Source: Streptosporangiaceae bacterium NEAU-GS5 (GTDB lineage: Bacteria > Actinomycetota > Actinomycetes > Streptosporangiales > Streptosporangiaceae). Taken from it: a DNA stretch of 64,000 nt. The DNA lies in NCBI GenBank assembly GCA_017592665.1, contig JAGFNW010000006.1, forward strand, positions 62,001 to 126,000, written 5' to 3'. Below, piece after piece: positions 43,971-52,486 of this stretch. The position numbers and the translations under genes are program-made. Each line of letters opens with the position of its first letter. Positions within the stretch are counted from its first letter, which is position 1. The notes beneath the pieces are model-generated. The model worked only from the letters and a program-made list of their open reading frames with translations, did not search any database and was not told where the DNA came from.

Positions 43971-44600
43971 ATGCACAGACACGGTGGCGACTTCGACGCG
44001 GATCTGCGGCCGGCCGGCGACCGGCCCAGGTCCGAGGCGGCCGTGCCGGGGGATCCGCGTGGCCTGCTCGACCTGCAGCGTACGGCCGGCAACGCCGCGG
44101 TCGCCGGCATGCTCGAAGAGGAGCGCTCGCCCATCCACGACGTGATCTCGGGAAGCGGCCAGGCCCTCGACGCCGGGACCCGCGAGGACATGGAAGGCCG
44201 TTTCGGGGCCGACTTCTCCGACGTGCGGATCCACACGGGCGAGCAGGCACGGCAGTCGGCCGCGTCGGTCAACGCGCAGGCGTACACGGTCGGGTCCGAC
44301 GTGGTGTTCCAGCACTTCGACCCGTCCTCGGACACCGGAAAGCACATGCTGGCGCACGAGCTGACCCACGTCATCCAGCAGCGCAGCGGCCCCGTCGACG
44401 GATCGGAGGCGGGCGGCGGCGTCCGCGTCAGCGACCCGTCGGACCGGTTCGAGCGGGAGGCCGCCGCCACCGCCGATCACGTCATGTCCGGGCCAGCTCC
44501 CGCCGTACAGCGCGCGGCGATGCCGGAGGAGGAAGAGGAGACGGCCCAGACCTATGTCCAACGCCAAGAAGAAGAGGCGCCCGAAGAAGAACAGGCCTGA
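43971..44600 (+). CDS. DUF4157 (eCIS core-domain) protein
   Basis: A 209-residue protein. LLDLQRTAGNAAV lies at residues 32-44. The DUF4157 domain spans about 50-140 with FGADFSDVRIHTG and the metallopeptidase-like HELTH (His129, Glu130, His133). The acidic tail has many Glu. DUF4157 is strongly tied to extracellular contractile systems, often at the N-terminus of cargo proteins; here it stands alone, directly before a cargo-like gene that shares the LLDLQRxAGN leader. A role as loading partner is inferred. GGAGGAGG precedes the ATG. Confidence 0.88.
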   Translation: MHRHGGDFDADLRPAGDRPRSEAAVPGDPRGLLDLQRTAGNAAVAGMLEEERSPIHDVISGSGQALDAGTREDMEGRFGADFSDVRIHTGEQARQSAASVNAQAYTVGSDVVFQHFDPSSDTGKHMLAHELTHVIQQRSGPVDGSEAGGGVRVSDPSDRFEREAAATADHVMSGPAPAVQRAAMPEEEEETAQTYVQRQEEEAPEEEQA

Positions 44601-44631
44601 GGACGGCTGACCTAGTACGGCGGGAGCACGC

Positions 44632-46545
44632 GTGACCAGGCTCTTCGACGAGCACCAAGACAAACGCCCCCGGCAGCGGACCGGCTCTGGCGGCTCGTCT
44701 TCCTCCGCCCTCGACAAGCTCCTCGACCTGCAGCGGGACGCGGGGAACCAGGCCGTGCAGCGACTGGTGCCACGGACCCCGCCGGGACGGGCGCTCGCGA
44801 TCCAGCGTGACGCGCTCAGCGACCAGATCGTCAACGGGCAGTTCAAAGAGGCCCTGGAGTATCTGAACGGGCTCCCCATGGAGCACATGCTCGACAAGCT
44901 CGAGACCCTCGGCTTCGCCAACGCCAGCTACCTGCTCGGCAACCTGGGGGCGGCGGCCTGGCTCGGCCCGTTCGCGCTGGCGCGGCTCGAGGCCGCCATC
45001 CGCGCCATCGGCATCCGCCAGACCGGCACCTACCCCGAGCTGGTGATCCCGCTGCTGGACGCGATCAACCGCTCGGGCGTACGGCAGCGCTCCGACCAGT
45101 TCGCCGCCATCCGCGCCAAGGTCAGGGCGCCCGCAGGCGGCTGGAACTCGCTCATCCAGGGATACTTCCAGCAGACGGCGCTCGGCCCGCTCGCCGGGAT
45201 GACCGTGGCCGAGGACGTGTTCCGGGTCCTCGACTTCCTCAGCGACGCCGAAACCCATCAGGTCGTCGGCGCCATGACGCAGCCTCAGCTCACCCTGCTC
45301 ATGGGCGCCAACCGGACAGCCGACCGCTACACCGACGCCGAGCGGATCCGGCGGGTCCTCGACTCCACCTGGCGCAGCCGCTATCCCAAGACCGAGCCAC
45401 CCTGGCCGAAGGCGCTCACCCTCGAAGGCCTCAACGTGGCGGCCATGTCGGCCGTCGACAAGCTGGGCACGGCCATCCGCTGGTCGGAGCGGTACGCCAA
45501 GGAGGAGGTCGAGGGCAAGCTGGCCGAGCTGATCACCCCGCAGTCGCTGGGCATGATCGTGGGACTGACGATCCTGTTCGCCCTGCTGGAGATGGGCACG
45601 GGCGGCGCCGCGGGCGGGGTGATGCTCGTGCTGTCGGCGCTGCTGGCCGGGCCCGAGGTGATCACGATCGCCAGCGACATCGGGGCGTTCCTGTCGACCG
45701 CGGTCGGGGCCAAGGACGAGCCGGATCTCGACCTCGCCGCACGCTACTTCGCCAAGGTGGCGGCGGCCATCGGCATCGACGTCCTGTCGGCCATCCTGCT
45801 CCACAAGGTGACCAAGCCGGTCACGCCGAAGATCCAGGCGGCGGCCCGGGCGAGCGGCCGGTTCTTGAAGACCGCGCTCGAATCCGGCGGCCAGGGACGG
45901 CTCGTGCCCGCGCTGGTCATGGGCGAGGCGGGCCCGCGCTTCGTGCACGCCCCGCCCGAGGCGCTTTCGGTGTACGAGTCCACGGGCGGCGGCGCGGCCA
46001 AGGGCGCCGGCGCATTCGAGGCGATGACCGATCAGGCGCTGAAGAAGGCGGCGCTGACCGACGCGGCCGCGGCCCAGGTCTTGTTCGAGCGCTACTGGAA
46101 GCTGCCGAAGAAGACGCTGCAGGGCAAGGCGAGAAGGGGTGACCAGACGGCCGCCCACGTGCTGGAACAGCGGCTGAATCCGAACGACGAGGCGCTGCGG
46201 AAGGCGCAGGGCAGCGAGTTCAGGGCGCCGCACTACGCCCAGGTCGTCATCGAACGGCCGCAGGTGGGCGAGGTGCTCCGCGAGACGATCAGAAGCGGCA
46301 ACATGACCGACGCCGAAGCCGCTCAGGGATGGCCGGAAAGCGCGCTGCTCACGCACACCGAGGCGCGGGCCGTCCAGAATCCGGCCCTGCAGGCCGGCGA
46401 CACGCTGCACATCATGGGCCAATATGACCCGTGCGCGTCGTGCGTCAACCGGATGCGCCTGGCCGCCCAGCAGCAGCGCATCAAGATCGTTTATACCTGG
46501 GGCAGGGATTCGCGGACGTTCCTGCCCATGACCCTCGTACGTTGA
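44632..46545 (+). CDS. Putative CIS cargo toxin with C-terminal deaminase domain
   Basis: A 637-residue protein. The leader KLLDLQRDAGNQAVQRL (about residues 29-45) mirrors that of the DUF4157 protein. Residues 60-290 are mainly helical, and 304-346 form a strongly hydrophobic segment that may insert in a membrane. The last 75 residues have the deaminase-fold zinc site: His575 and Glu577 in THTEARA, Cys601 and Cys604 in DPCASCVNRM. It resembles polymorphic-toxin deaminases (Pput_2613 or BURPS668_1122-like, from memory) acting on bases of DNA, RNA or nucleotides. No immunity gene is evident next to it. GTG start with GGGAG upstream. Confidence 0.75.
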   Translation: MTRLFDEHQDKRPRQRTGSGGSSSSALDKLLDLQRDAGNQAVQRLVPRTPPGRALAIQRDALSDQIVNGQFKEALEYLNGLPMEHMLDKLETLGFANASYLLGNLGAAAWLGPFALARLEAAIRAIGIRQTGTYPELVIPLLDAINRSGVRQRSDQFAAIRAKVRAPAGGWNSLIQGYFQQTALGPLAGMTVAEDVFRVLDFLSDAETHQVVGAMTQPQLTLLMGANRTADRYTDAERIRRVLDSTWRSRYPKTEPPWPKALTLEGLNVAAMSAVDKLGTAIRWSERYAKEEVEGKLAELITPQSLGMIVGLTILFALLEMGTGGAAGGVMLVLSALLAGPEVITIASDIGAFLSTAVGAKDEPDLDLAARYFAKVAAAIGIDVLSAILLHKVTKPVTPKIQAAARASGRFLKTALESGGQGRLVPALVMGEAGPRFVHAPPEALSVYESTGGGAAKGAGAFEAMTDQALKKAALTDAAAAQVLFERYWKLPKKTLQGKARRGDQTAAHVLEQRLNPNDEALRKAQGSEFRAPHYAQVVIERPQVGEVLRETIRSGNMTDAEAAQGWPESALLTHTEARAVQNPALQAGDTLHIMGQYDPCASCVNRMRLAAQQQRIKIVYTWGRDSRTFLPMTLVR

Positions 46546-46550
46546 CGGGT

Positions 46551-46586
46551 TGCCCGAAAGGGCAGCGGTAAAGGGCCGAAAGGGCG
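46551..46586 (+). promoter_or_regulatory. Hairpin and CCGAAAGGGC repeats between cargo and sheath genes
   Basis: TGCCC-GAAA-GGGCA at 46551-46564 is a perfect stem with a GAAA tetraloop, six bases after the cargo stop. CCGAAAGGGCA (46554-46564) is the inverse of 43884-43894, and CCGAAAGGGC recurs at 46576-46585. It could end the cargo message, protect the sheath message or bind a regulator. Confidence 0.45.
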
Positions 46587-46661
46587 AGCGGACGGACGCT
46601 GTGCCCCCGAAGCGCGGGACCGATCCTGAAAGGGACGGGATTCCGCGAACGGGAGGCAAGG

Positions 46662-48185
46662 ATGCCCACATATCTGACCCCGGGAGTGTATGTCGAGGAG
46701 GTCGAGGCGGGCTCGCGGCCGATCGAAGGGGTCGGGACCGCGGTCGCGGCGTTCATCGGCTTCGCGGCGCTCGGGCCGTACAACACGGCGACGCTCGTCA
46801 CGAGCTGGAGCCAGTACACCCAGACGTTCGGCGACTTCACCCCCGGCTGCAACCTCGCTCACGCCGTTTACGGATATTTCCTGAACGGCGGTGGAACGTG
46901 CTATGTAATCCGCATCGGCGGCAACGGGAACGGCAATCAGGCCGGACCACAGGCCATGCTCGGCAACTACCGGGTCGCCGCCAAGGAGCTCGAGAACGGC
47001 GGCAAAGGCGAGATCACGGTCGAGGTCGCGCCCGCGGCCAACCCCGAGGAGACGGGGGACAAGTTCAACCTCACGGTCAAGCGCAACGGCAAGGTCGAGG
47101 AGACCTACGAAGGCGTCTCGATCAAGCGGGGCAAGGACAACGTCGCCACGCAGGTGCAGACCAAGTCGCGCCTGATCACCCTCGAGGACACCGGCACCGC
47201 CGCGGTCGCCGCCGTGCCGTCGCCGCAGACCGTCACGCTGCGCCAGCCGCCCGCTCCGGCCGCGGCCCCGGATCACGTCTCGGCCGACGAATACGTCGGC
47301 GACGTGGCCGAACGCACGGGCTTCGGCGGCCTCGAGGCGATCGACGAGGTCACGATGGTCGCCATCCCCGACCTCATGGGAGCCTACGAGCGCGGCGCCA
47401 TCGACCTCGAAGGAGTGAAGGTCGTCCAGGACGCGATCATTTCGCACTGCGAGCTGATGGGCGACCGGATGGCCATCCTCGACGCGCCGCCCGGAATGAC
47501 GGCGCAGCAGGTCAAAGAGTGGCGCATGGACCACGCCGGCTACGACAGCAAGTACGCCGCGCTCTACTACCCGTGGGTCAAGATCTTCGACCCGGCCGCC
47601 AACGCCACCCGCTTCCTGCCGCCGAGCGGCCACATGGCCGGCATCTGGGCGCGCAACGACGCCGCCCGCGGCGTGCACAAGGCCCCCGCGAACGAGGTCG
47701 TGCGCGGCGCGGTCGCCCTGCAGACCCAGCTGACCAAGAACGAGCAGGAGCTGCTCAACCCGATCGGGATCAACTGCATCCGATCCTTCCCGGGGCGCGG
47801 CATCCGGGTCTGGGGCGCGCGAACGCTGTCGTCCGACCCGGCGTGGCGCTATCTGAACGTGCGCAGGCTCTTCAACTTCCTCGAGGAGTCCATCCTGCTC
47901 GGCACGCAGTGGGTGGTCTTCGAGCCCAACGACGAGGCCCTCTGGGCCCGCATCAGGCGGTCGATCAGCGCGTTCCTCATCCTCAGCTACCAGCAGGGCG
48001 CTCTGTTCGGGCGTACCCCCGACGAGGCCTTCTACGTCAAATGCGACGGCGAGACCAACAGCGCGGAGACCATCGACGCCGGCCAGGTCATCTGCGAGAT
48101 CGGCGTCGCCCCCGTGAAACCGGCCGAGTTCGTCATCTTCCGGCTCGCCCAAATGTCGGGCGGCACGAGTCTTGTAGGAGAGTAA
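46662..48185 (+). CDS. Contractile tail sheath protein
   Basis: A 507-residue sheath subunit. The N-terminus YLTPGVYVEEVEAGSRPIEGV is the hallmark linker that connects neighbouring subunits, followed by AAFIGFAALGPYN and a central insertion domain (about 90-200). The C-terminus carries the conserved sheath core (WRYLNVRRLFNFLEESI and FEPNDEALWARIRRS). One sheath gene only, against three in Photorhabdus PVC. Its contraction drives the tube forward. GGGAGG lies before the ATG. Confidence 0.95.
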   Translation: MPTYLTPGVYVEEVEAGSRPIEGVGTAVAAFIGFAALGPYNTATLVTSWSQYTQTFGDFTPGCNLAHAVYGYFLNGGGTCYVIRIGGNGNGNQAGPQAMLGNYRVAAKELENGGKGEITVEVAPAANPEETGDKFNLTVKRNGKVEETYEGVSIKRGKDNVATQVQTKSRLITLEDTGTAAVAAVPSPQTVTLRQPPAPAAAPDHVSADEYVGDVAERTGFGGLEAIDEVTMVAIPDLMGAYERGAIDLEGVKVVQDAIISHCELMGDRMAILDAPPGMTAQQVKEWRMDHAGYDSKYAALYYPWVKIFDPAANATRFLPPSGHMAGIWARNDAARGVHKAPANEVVRGAVALQTQLTKNEQELLNPIGINCIRSFPGRGIRVWGARTLSSDPAWRYLNVRRLFNFLEESILLGTQWVVFEPNDEALWARIRRSISAFLILSYQQGALFGRTPDEAFYVKCDGETNSAETIDAGQVICEIGVAPVKPAEFVIFRLAQMSGGTSLVGE

Positions 48186-48629
48186 ATGGGCCTTCCCGAC
48201 ATGGACACCTCCGTCGGTCACTCCTTCGGGCTGGAGATCGACGGCATCGTGATCAAGCAGATCAGCGAGGTGTCCGGGCTGAAGATGGAGCAGGACGTCA
48301 TCGACCTGCCGCAGAACACCGACAAAGGCGTGTTCATGCGCAAGAAGCTGCCGGGCCGTCCCAAGCCCGGCGAGATCACTCTGTCCCGCGGCCTGACCAA
48401 GGACCAGAGCTTCGAGAAATGGGCCAAGGACGCCCAGTTCGGCAAGATGACCCAGGCCCGCAAGGGCGGATCCATCATCGTGTACGACTTCGAAGGCACC
48501 GAGCTCAAGCGGTACAACCTGACCAACGCGTGGCCGAAGAGCCTGGAGATCGGCACGCTCAAGGCCGGTGACACGACGGTGCTCATGGAGAAGCTCGTCA
48601 TCGTGCACGAGGGGATGATGCCCGCGTGA
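48186..48629 (+). CDS. Inner tube protein 1 (gp19-like)
   Basis: A 147-residue tube subunit of the T4 gp19 family. It begins with SVGHSFGLEIDGIVIKQISEVSGL, and the long loop KLPGRPKPGEITLSRGL and the strand YNLTNAWPKSLEI are typical. Rings of it stack inside the sheath. It starts right after the sheath stop codon and overlaps the next gene by GTGA. The second tube protein (51284-51751) is more distant and probably serves as the initiator ring. Confidence 0.92.
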   Translation: MGLPDMDTSVGHSFGLEIDGIVIKQISEVSGLKMEQDVIDLPQNTDKGVFMRKKLPGRPKPGEITLSRGLTKDQSFEKWAKDAQFGKMTQARKGGSIIVYDFEGTELKRYNLTNAWPKSLEIGTLKAGDTTVLMEKLVIVHEGMMPA

Positions 48630-49084
48630 CGCGCCGCACCGCCACCATCGCCGACCTCACACCCGCGCCGTCGGTCGTCCCGGCGCCCGCCGCCGAGCGG
48701 GCGGGCCGGGAGCCCATGCGCACGGAGTTCGCGTTCGAGCTGCCCCGGGGGTACGTCGACGACTACGGGACGGTGCACCGCGACGGCGTCATGCGCCTGG
48801 CCACCGCGAGAGACGAGCTCGTGCCGCTGCGGGACGACCGCGTCCGGGAGAACCCGGCGTATCTGACGGTCGTCCTGCTGGCCAGGGTCGTCATGCGGAT
48901 CGGCACGATCACCGACGTGCACCCGGGGACCATCGAGAACTTCTTCGCCTCCGACCTGGCATTTCTGCAGGATCTGTATCGCCGGGTCAACAGCGAGGGC
49001 GTCTCACGGGCCGCCGTGGCCTGCCCCGAGTGCCGTCACGAGTTCACGGTCGACCTCTCCGGCAGCCGCCTGGGGGAATCATGA
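48626..49084 (+). CDS. T4-type baseplate hub assembly chaperone-like protein
   Basis: A 152-residue protein. The segment FELPRGYVDDYGTVHRDGVM followed by LATARDE and helices with LARVVMRIGTI and ASDLAFLQDLYRRV resembles the T4 gp26/gp51 hub chaperone group, by memory. A CxxC (CPECRHEFTVDL) near the end may bind zinc. GTG overlaps the tube stop, and its own stop overlaps the next ATG. Confidence 0.72.
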   Translation: MTRRTATIADLTPAPSVVPAPAAERAGREPMRTEFAFELPRGYVDDYGTVHRDGVMRLATARDELVPLRDDRVRENPAYLTVVLLARVVMRIGTITDVHPGTIENFFASDLAFLQDLYRRVNSEGVSRAAVACPECRHEFTVDLSGSRLGES

Positions 49085-49227
49085 CCGACCGGCTGCACGA
49101 GGAGATCACTTACCTCGCCTACCACCTGCACTGGGCGCTCGACGACATCCTCGACCTGGAGCACGTGGAACGCCGCCGGTACGTGGCCGAGACCAGCCGG
49201 CTGGCCCAGGGCGCGAGGATCGGGTAG
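49081..49227 (+). CDS. DUF6760/Pvc6-like small CIS protein
   Basis: A 48-residue protein with YLAYHLHWALDDILDLEHVERRRYV. This tiny helical family (DUF6760, from memory) sits at the Pvc6 position in many CIS clusters. Size, position and the four-base overlap with the preceding gene support it as a real gene. Role in the particle unknown to me. Confidence 0.8.
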   Translation: MTDRLHEEITYLAYHLHWALDDILDLEHVERRRYVAETSRLAQGARIG

Positions 49228-49233
49228 GCCGCG

Positions 49234-51282
49234 ATGCGGTGGCCCTGGACCCGCGCGCCCGAACCCCCGGAACCGGCCGCACCTGCCACAGCTCAGCCGT
49301 CCCCGGTGTTCCGGGGCGAATGGCGCACGCTCCCCCCTGTCCAGCGGGTCATCGGCGCGCAGCCGCTGGTCAACCCGCCAGAAGCCTTCTCCCGTACGCT
49401 CACGGCCTGGCGGAACCCCGCATCATTGGCGTCCCTGGGTCACCACCTCGTCCCCGAAGCCGGCGGCCTGGTAGCCCCCACCGATGCCCTGAACGACCCC
49501 CCCACCCTCTCCCGCTTCTCCTCCCCACCCCCCACCCGCTTCTCTTCCCCACCCCCCACCCCATCCCAAATCCACCACGCCGCCACCGACTCCCCTTCCC
49601 CAACGGCGACGCCGCCCCTGCCGGCCATCCACCCCCCCATCACGGTCGCCCGGATCCCCAGCACACCTCCGCCCACCCAAGCCCCTACACCGACAGCCCC
49701 GCCGACACTCGAGCCCGCACCCACGCCGGCACCCAATGCCCCGCCTACCCCGACGCGCGAAAGCCCGGCTCCCCCGCTGGACAACGCGCCGATCGCGCCG
49801 CTGCTCAGCCACACACCTGTGCAACGCCACACCGACGCGATTCCCCCGCCCGCCAAACCGGAGGCACCGGGGCTAGGGACGGCCGCGTCACAGCCCTTGG
49901 CAGTGCGGCCACCCGCGGTTCAGCCGTCAGCAGTGCAGCGTTCGGAAGGGCGCTTGGAGGGGCGTCGCCTCGGGCTTGGCCCGCCGTTGCAGCACCTCGC
50001 AGAGCCGGCCGCCCCACCAGTTGCTCCACCGGCTGCGGTGTCACCAGCGCTGCCAACAGAACTGCCGACTGCCCAGCCGCCTGAACTGGCGGCCGCACAG
50101 CCGATGGTCCAGCGCTCGACGGTCCAGGCCGAGGAGCCGGTCACCATCCGAAAAGGGCTGGGCGAGCCGCTGCAGACCATCATCAACGTGCCGCCGCTGA
50201 CGCTCAACTGGGAGACCTCCGAGTCGGCAGCAGCGGCATCACCAGTACCGGCAGCCTCGCCGTCGGTATCAGTGATGTCCGCCGAAGCGCCAGCGCCCAG
50301 GCCCGCGTCGGCGTCGGCACCATCGGCATCGGCGTCGGCGTCGGCGTCGGCACCATCGCCATCGGCGGCGGCGGCGGGGCATGTTCAGCGCTCGACTGCG
50401 GACATTCCGGATTTGCCGGACGTGGTCGCGCGGCCGGTGCTGCCGCCGGTGCGCCCCCTCATCGGGGCCGCCGAGGGGGGCGCCGGCCTCACTGCTCAAC
50501 GGCACGCGAGCAGCGTCCCCACGGGCACTGCCCCCAGCGTCCCCATGGGCACTGCCAGCGGCGTTCCGACGGGCATTGCCCGCAGCGTTCCCGTGGGCAT
50601 TGCGAGCAGCATGCCCACAGGCACTGCGAGCAGGGTCCCCGGGGTCGCCGCGACTGTCGCCAGGTCCGCCGCCTATGCCGCGTCGACCGTGGCCCCCGTC
50701 CCCGCGCCGGCCGCGGGCGCGGGGGGACAGACGACCATGGCGAGTGCTGGCGGGCCGGTGTCGTTGGCGGAGTTCGTGCGGGTGGCGGCAGCGGGCGGGG
50801 GCGGCTCGGTGCAGGGCGCGGGCGGGTCGGTGCAGCGCTCGGGCGGGTCGGTGCAGGGCTTGGGCGGCTCGGGCGGCTCGGGGCAGATCTATGGCGACGC
50901 AGGCGAACCACCGGAGGGTGGCCAGCTGGCGGTGCAGGCGTTTCCAGCTGACGGGCTGAACGGGCCGGTTGGGCCGAGTGGGGCGGGTGGGGCGGCGTCC
51001 GCGTATGACCAGGTGGTGATGCGGCTGGCGGCGTCAGGCCTTCCGGTCGTGGCGCGGGAGGAAGCGGCGTCGTCGCCCTCCGAGCAGCCCTCGGGAGTGG
51101 CGCAGGAAGAAAGAGCCGCAGCGGTACCAGCGGCGGGAAACGGGGCGACGGGGGCGGCCAAGCAGGACCAGGAGCTGGTCGGTCGGCTGTTCGAGCCGTT
51201 GCTTCGACGGCTGCGAGCGGAGTTGTGGCTGGAGCGCGAACGGCGCGGCGATCTGGCGGACCCAGGTGGAAGGCGGTTCTGA
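49234..51282 (+). CDS. Pro/Ala-rich, probably disordered CIS-cluster protein
   Basis: A 682-residue low-complexity protein. Visible are an N-terminal WPWTRAPEP start, repeats rich in Pro/Thr/Ser, scattered VQR and VQRS phrases, two related phrases (RRLGLGPPLQHL and RKGLGEPLQTI), tandem GTA-S-VP repeats near residues 425-465 and GGSVQ repeats near 530. Only the last 30 residues (FEPLLRRLRAELWLERERRG) look folded and helical. Between tube proteins one would expect a tape measure; this is the only long candidate, though no transmembrane or coiled-coil tape features are seen. Confidence 0.72.
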   Translation: MRWPWTRAPEPPEPAAPATAQPSPVFRGEWRTLPPVQRVIGAQPLVNPPEAFSRTLTAWRNPASLASLGHHLVPEAGGLVAPTDALNDPPTLSRFSSPPPTRFSSPPPTPSQIHHAATDSPSPTATPPLPAIHPPITVARIPSTPPPTQAPTPTAPPTLEPAPTPAPNAPPTPTRESPAPPLDNAPIAPLLSHTPVQRHTDAIPPPAKPEAPGLGTAASQPLAVRPPAVQPSAVQRSEGRLEGRRLGLGPPLQHLAEPAAPPVAPPAAVSPALPTELPTAQPPELAAAQPMVQRSTVQAEEPVTIRKGLGEPLQTIINVPPLTLNWETSESAAAASPVPAASPSVSVMSAEAPAPRPASASAPSASASASASAPSPSAAAAGHVQRSTADIPDLPDVVARPVLPPVRPLIGAAEGGAGLTAQRHASSVPTGTAPSVPMGTASGVPTGIARSVPVGIASSMPTGTASRVPGVAATVARSAAYAASTVAPVPAPAAGAGGQTTMASAGGPVSLAEFVRVAAAGGGGSVQGAGGSVQRSGGSVQGLGGSGGSGQIYGDAGEPPEGGQLAVQAFPADGLNGPVGPSGAGGAASAYDQVVMRLAASGLPVVAREEAASSPSEQPSGVAQEERAAAVPAAGNGATGAAKQDQELVGRLFEPLLRRLRAELWLERERRGDLADPGGRRF

Positions 51283-51283
51283 C

Positions 51284-51751
51284 ATGGCACAACAGACAGC
51301 GGATGCGGTCCCCTACGAGCCGGTCGCGGTCTCGGTCTGCTTCGTCGTGAAGATCGACGACGACAACATCGGGGCGTTCAACAGCTGCGAGGGGCTCGGC
51401 TGCGAAGTGGTGATCGAGCAGCGTGAGGTGGGCGGCGACAACGGCATGGTGGTCCAGCTGCCGACCCGGCTCAAATACCCGAACGTCAAGTTCACCCGGC
51501 CGATCACCCAGGCCAACGCCGACAAGATCCCACGGTGGCTGGCGAGCCTCGCCACGGGCGTGCAGCGCAACAAGACGGCGATCATCGAAGCGCGGACCCT
51601 CATGGGAGAGGTGATCGTGAGGTGGGGCCTGCGCGGCGTGATCCCCGTTCGGTGGACGGGCCCGCAGCTCACCCTCGACTCGCCCAAGGTCGCGACCGAG
51701 ACCCTCGAGCTCGCCCATCACGGATTCACCGGCCCAGGTTGGGGGCAGTGA
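51284..51751 (+). CDS. Inner tube protein 2 (initiator, gp19-like)
   Basis: A 155-residue tube-type protein. FVVKIDDDNIGAFNSCEGLGCEVVIEQ is the gp19-family opening strand pair, followed by GGDNGMVVQLPTRLKYPNVKF. Located directly before the LysM hub and spike genes, it matches Pvc5, which links spike and tube. A purine-rich site (GGTGGAAGG) precedes the ATG at 51284. Confidence 0.9.
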   Translation: MAQQTADAVPYEPVAVSVCFVVKIDDDNIGAFNSCEGLGCEVVIEQREVGGDNGMVVQLPTRLKYPNVKFTRPITQANADKIPRWLASLATGVQRNKTAIIEARTLMGEVIVRWGLRGVIPVRWTGPQLTLDSPKVATETLELAHHGFTGPGWGQ

Positions 51752-51754
51752 CTC

Positions 51755-52486
51755 ATGGCCTCGACGCCTGTCGCGTTCAAAGCGCCCAAGGTCACGGGCA
51801 AGGCTCCGGCGAGCGCGCAGAAGGCGTCCCTCGCCATCCACGAGCCGCCGAAGTCGCCGACCGACCGCAACCCGGGCCCGAAGACCAAGACCATCGACTT
51901 CCAGTTCAACCCGAAGGAACTCACGCTCACCAAGGCCGCCACGTGGGAGCGCAAGCCCCAGAAGAAGAACACCAAGAGCGCGCGTCCGCAGTATCTCGGC
52001 TCGGACCCGGTCAAGCTCCAACTGGAGATGTTCCTGGACGCGACGGAGAAGATGGACGAGTCCGTGGTCACGGCCGTGGAGGCGCTGTTCAACTGCATGG
52101 TGTGCGAAGAGGGCAAGCCCACGCCGCCCTGGGTCGTCTTCGAGTGGGGCGGCCTGACCGGGTTCCCGGCGTTCGTCAGCAACGTCACCGCGAAGTACAC
52201 CCTTTTCACTCCAGGCGGCCTGCCCGTGCGCGCCGTCTGCACGATCGCCATCGAAGAGGTCTTCGGCACCCTCAAGAAGCAGAATCCGACCTCCGGGTCG
52301 CTGGAGCCGCGCGACGTGCACGTCGTCGTCGCCGGTGACACGCTCGCCGGGATGGCCTACGCCCACTACGGCGAGCCCCGTTTCTGGCGGGCGATCGCGG
52401 AGGCCAACGACATCGGCGATCCGATGCGTCTACGGCCCGGCTCCCGGCTGCTGATCCCGTCAAGGGAGGAGCTCGGTGGCGGGTGA
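51755..52486 (+). CDS. LysM-containing hub protein (Pvc7-like)
   Basis: A 243-residue protein. The body (IDFQFNPKELTLTKAATWE and related strands to about 185) is the gp53-type hub fold. A LysM-like domain closes it (VVVAGDTLAGMAYAHYGEPRFWRAIAEAN, ending GSRLLIPS). In phage and PVC particles this protein bridges tube initiator and spike. Its 3' end overlaps the spike gene by 11 bases, and the spike's ribosome site lies inside this gene. Confidence 0.9.
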   Translation: MASTPVAFKAPKVTGKAPASAQKASLAIHEPPKSPTDRNPGPKTKTIDFQFNPKELTLTKAATWERKPQKKNTKSARPQYLGSDPVKLQLEMFLDATEKMDESVVTAVEALFNCMVCEEGKPTPPWVVFEWGGLTGFPAFVSNVTAKYTLFTPGGLPVRAVCTIAIEEVFGTLKKQNPTSGSLEPRDVHVVVAGDTLAGMAYAHYGEPRFWRAIAEANDIGDPMRLRPGSRLLIPSREELGGG

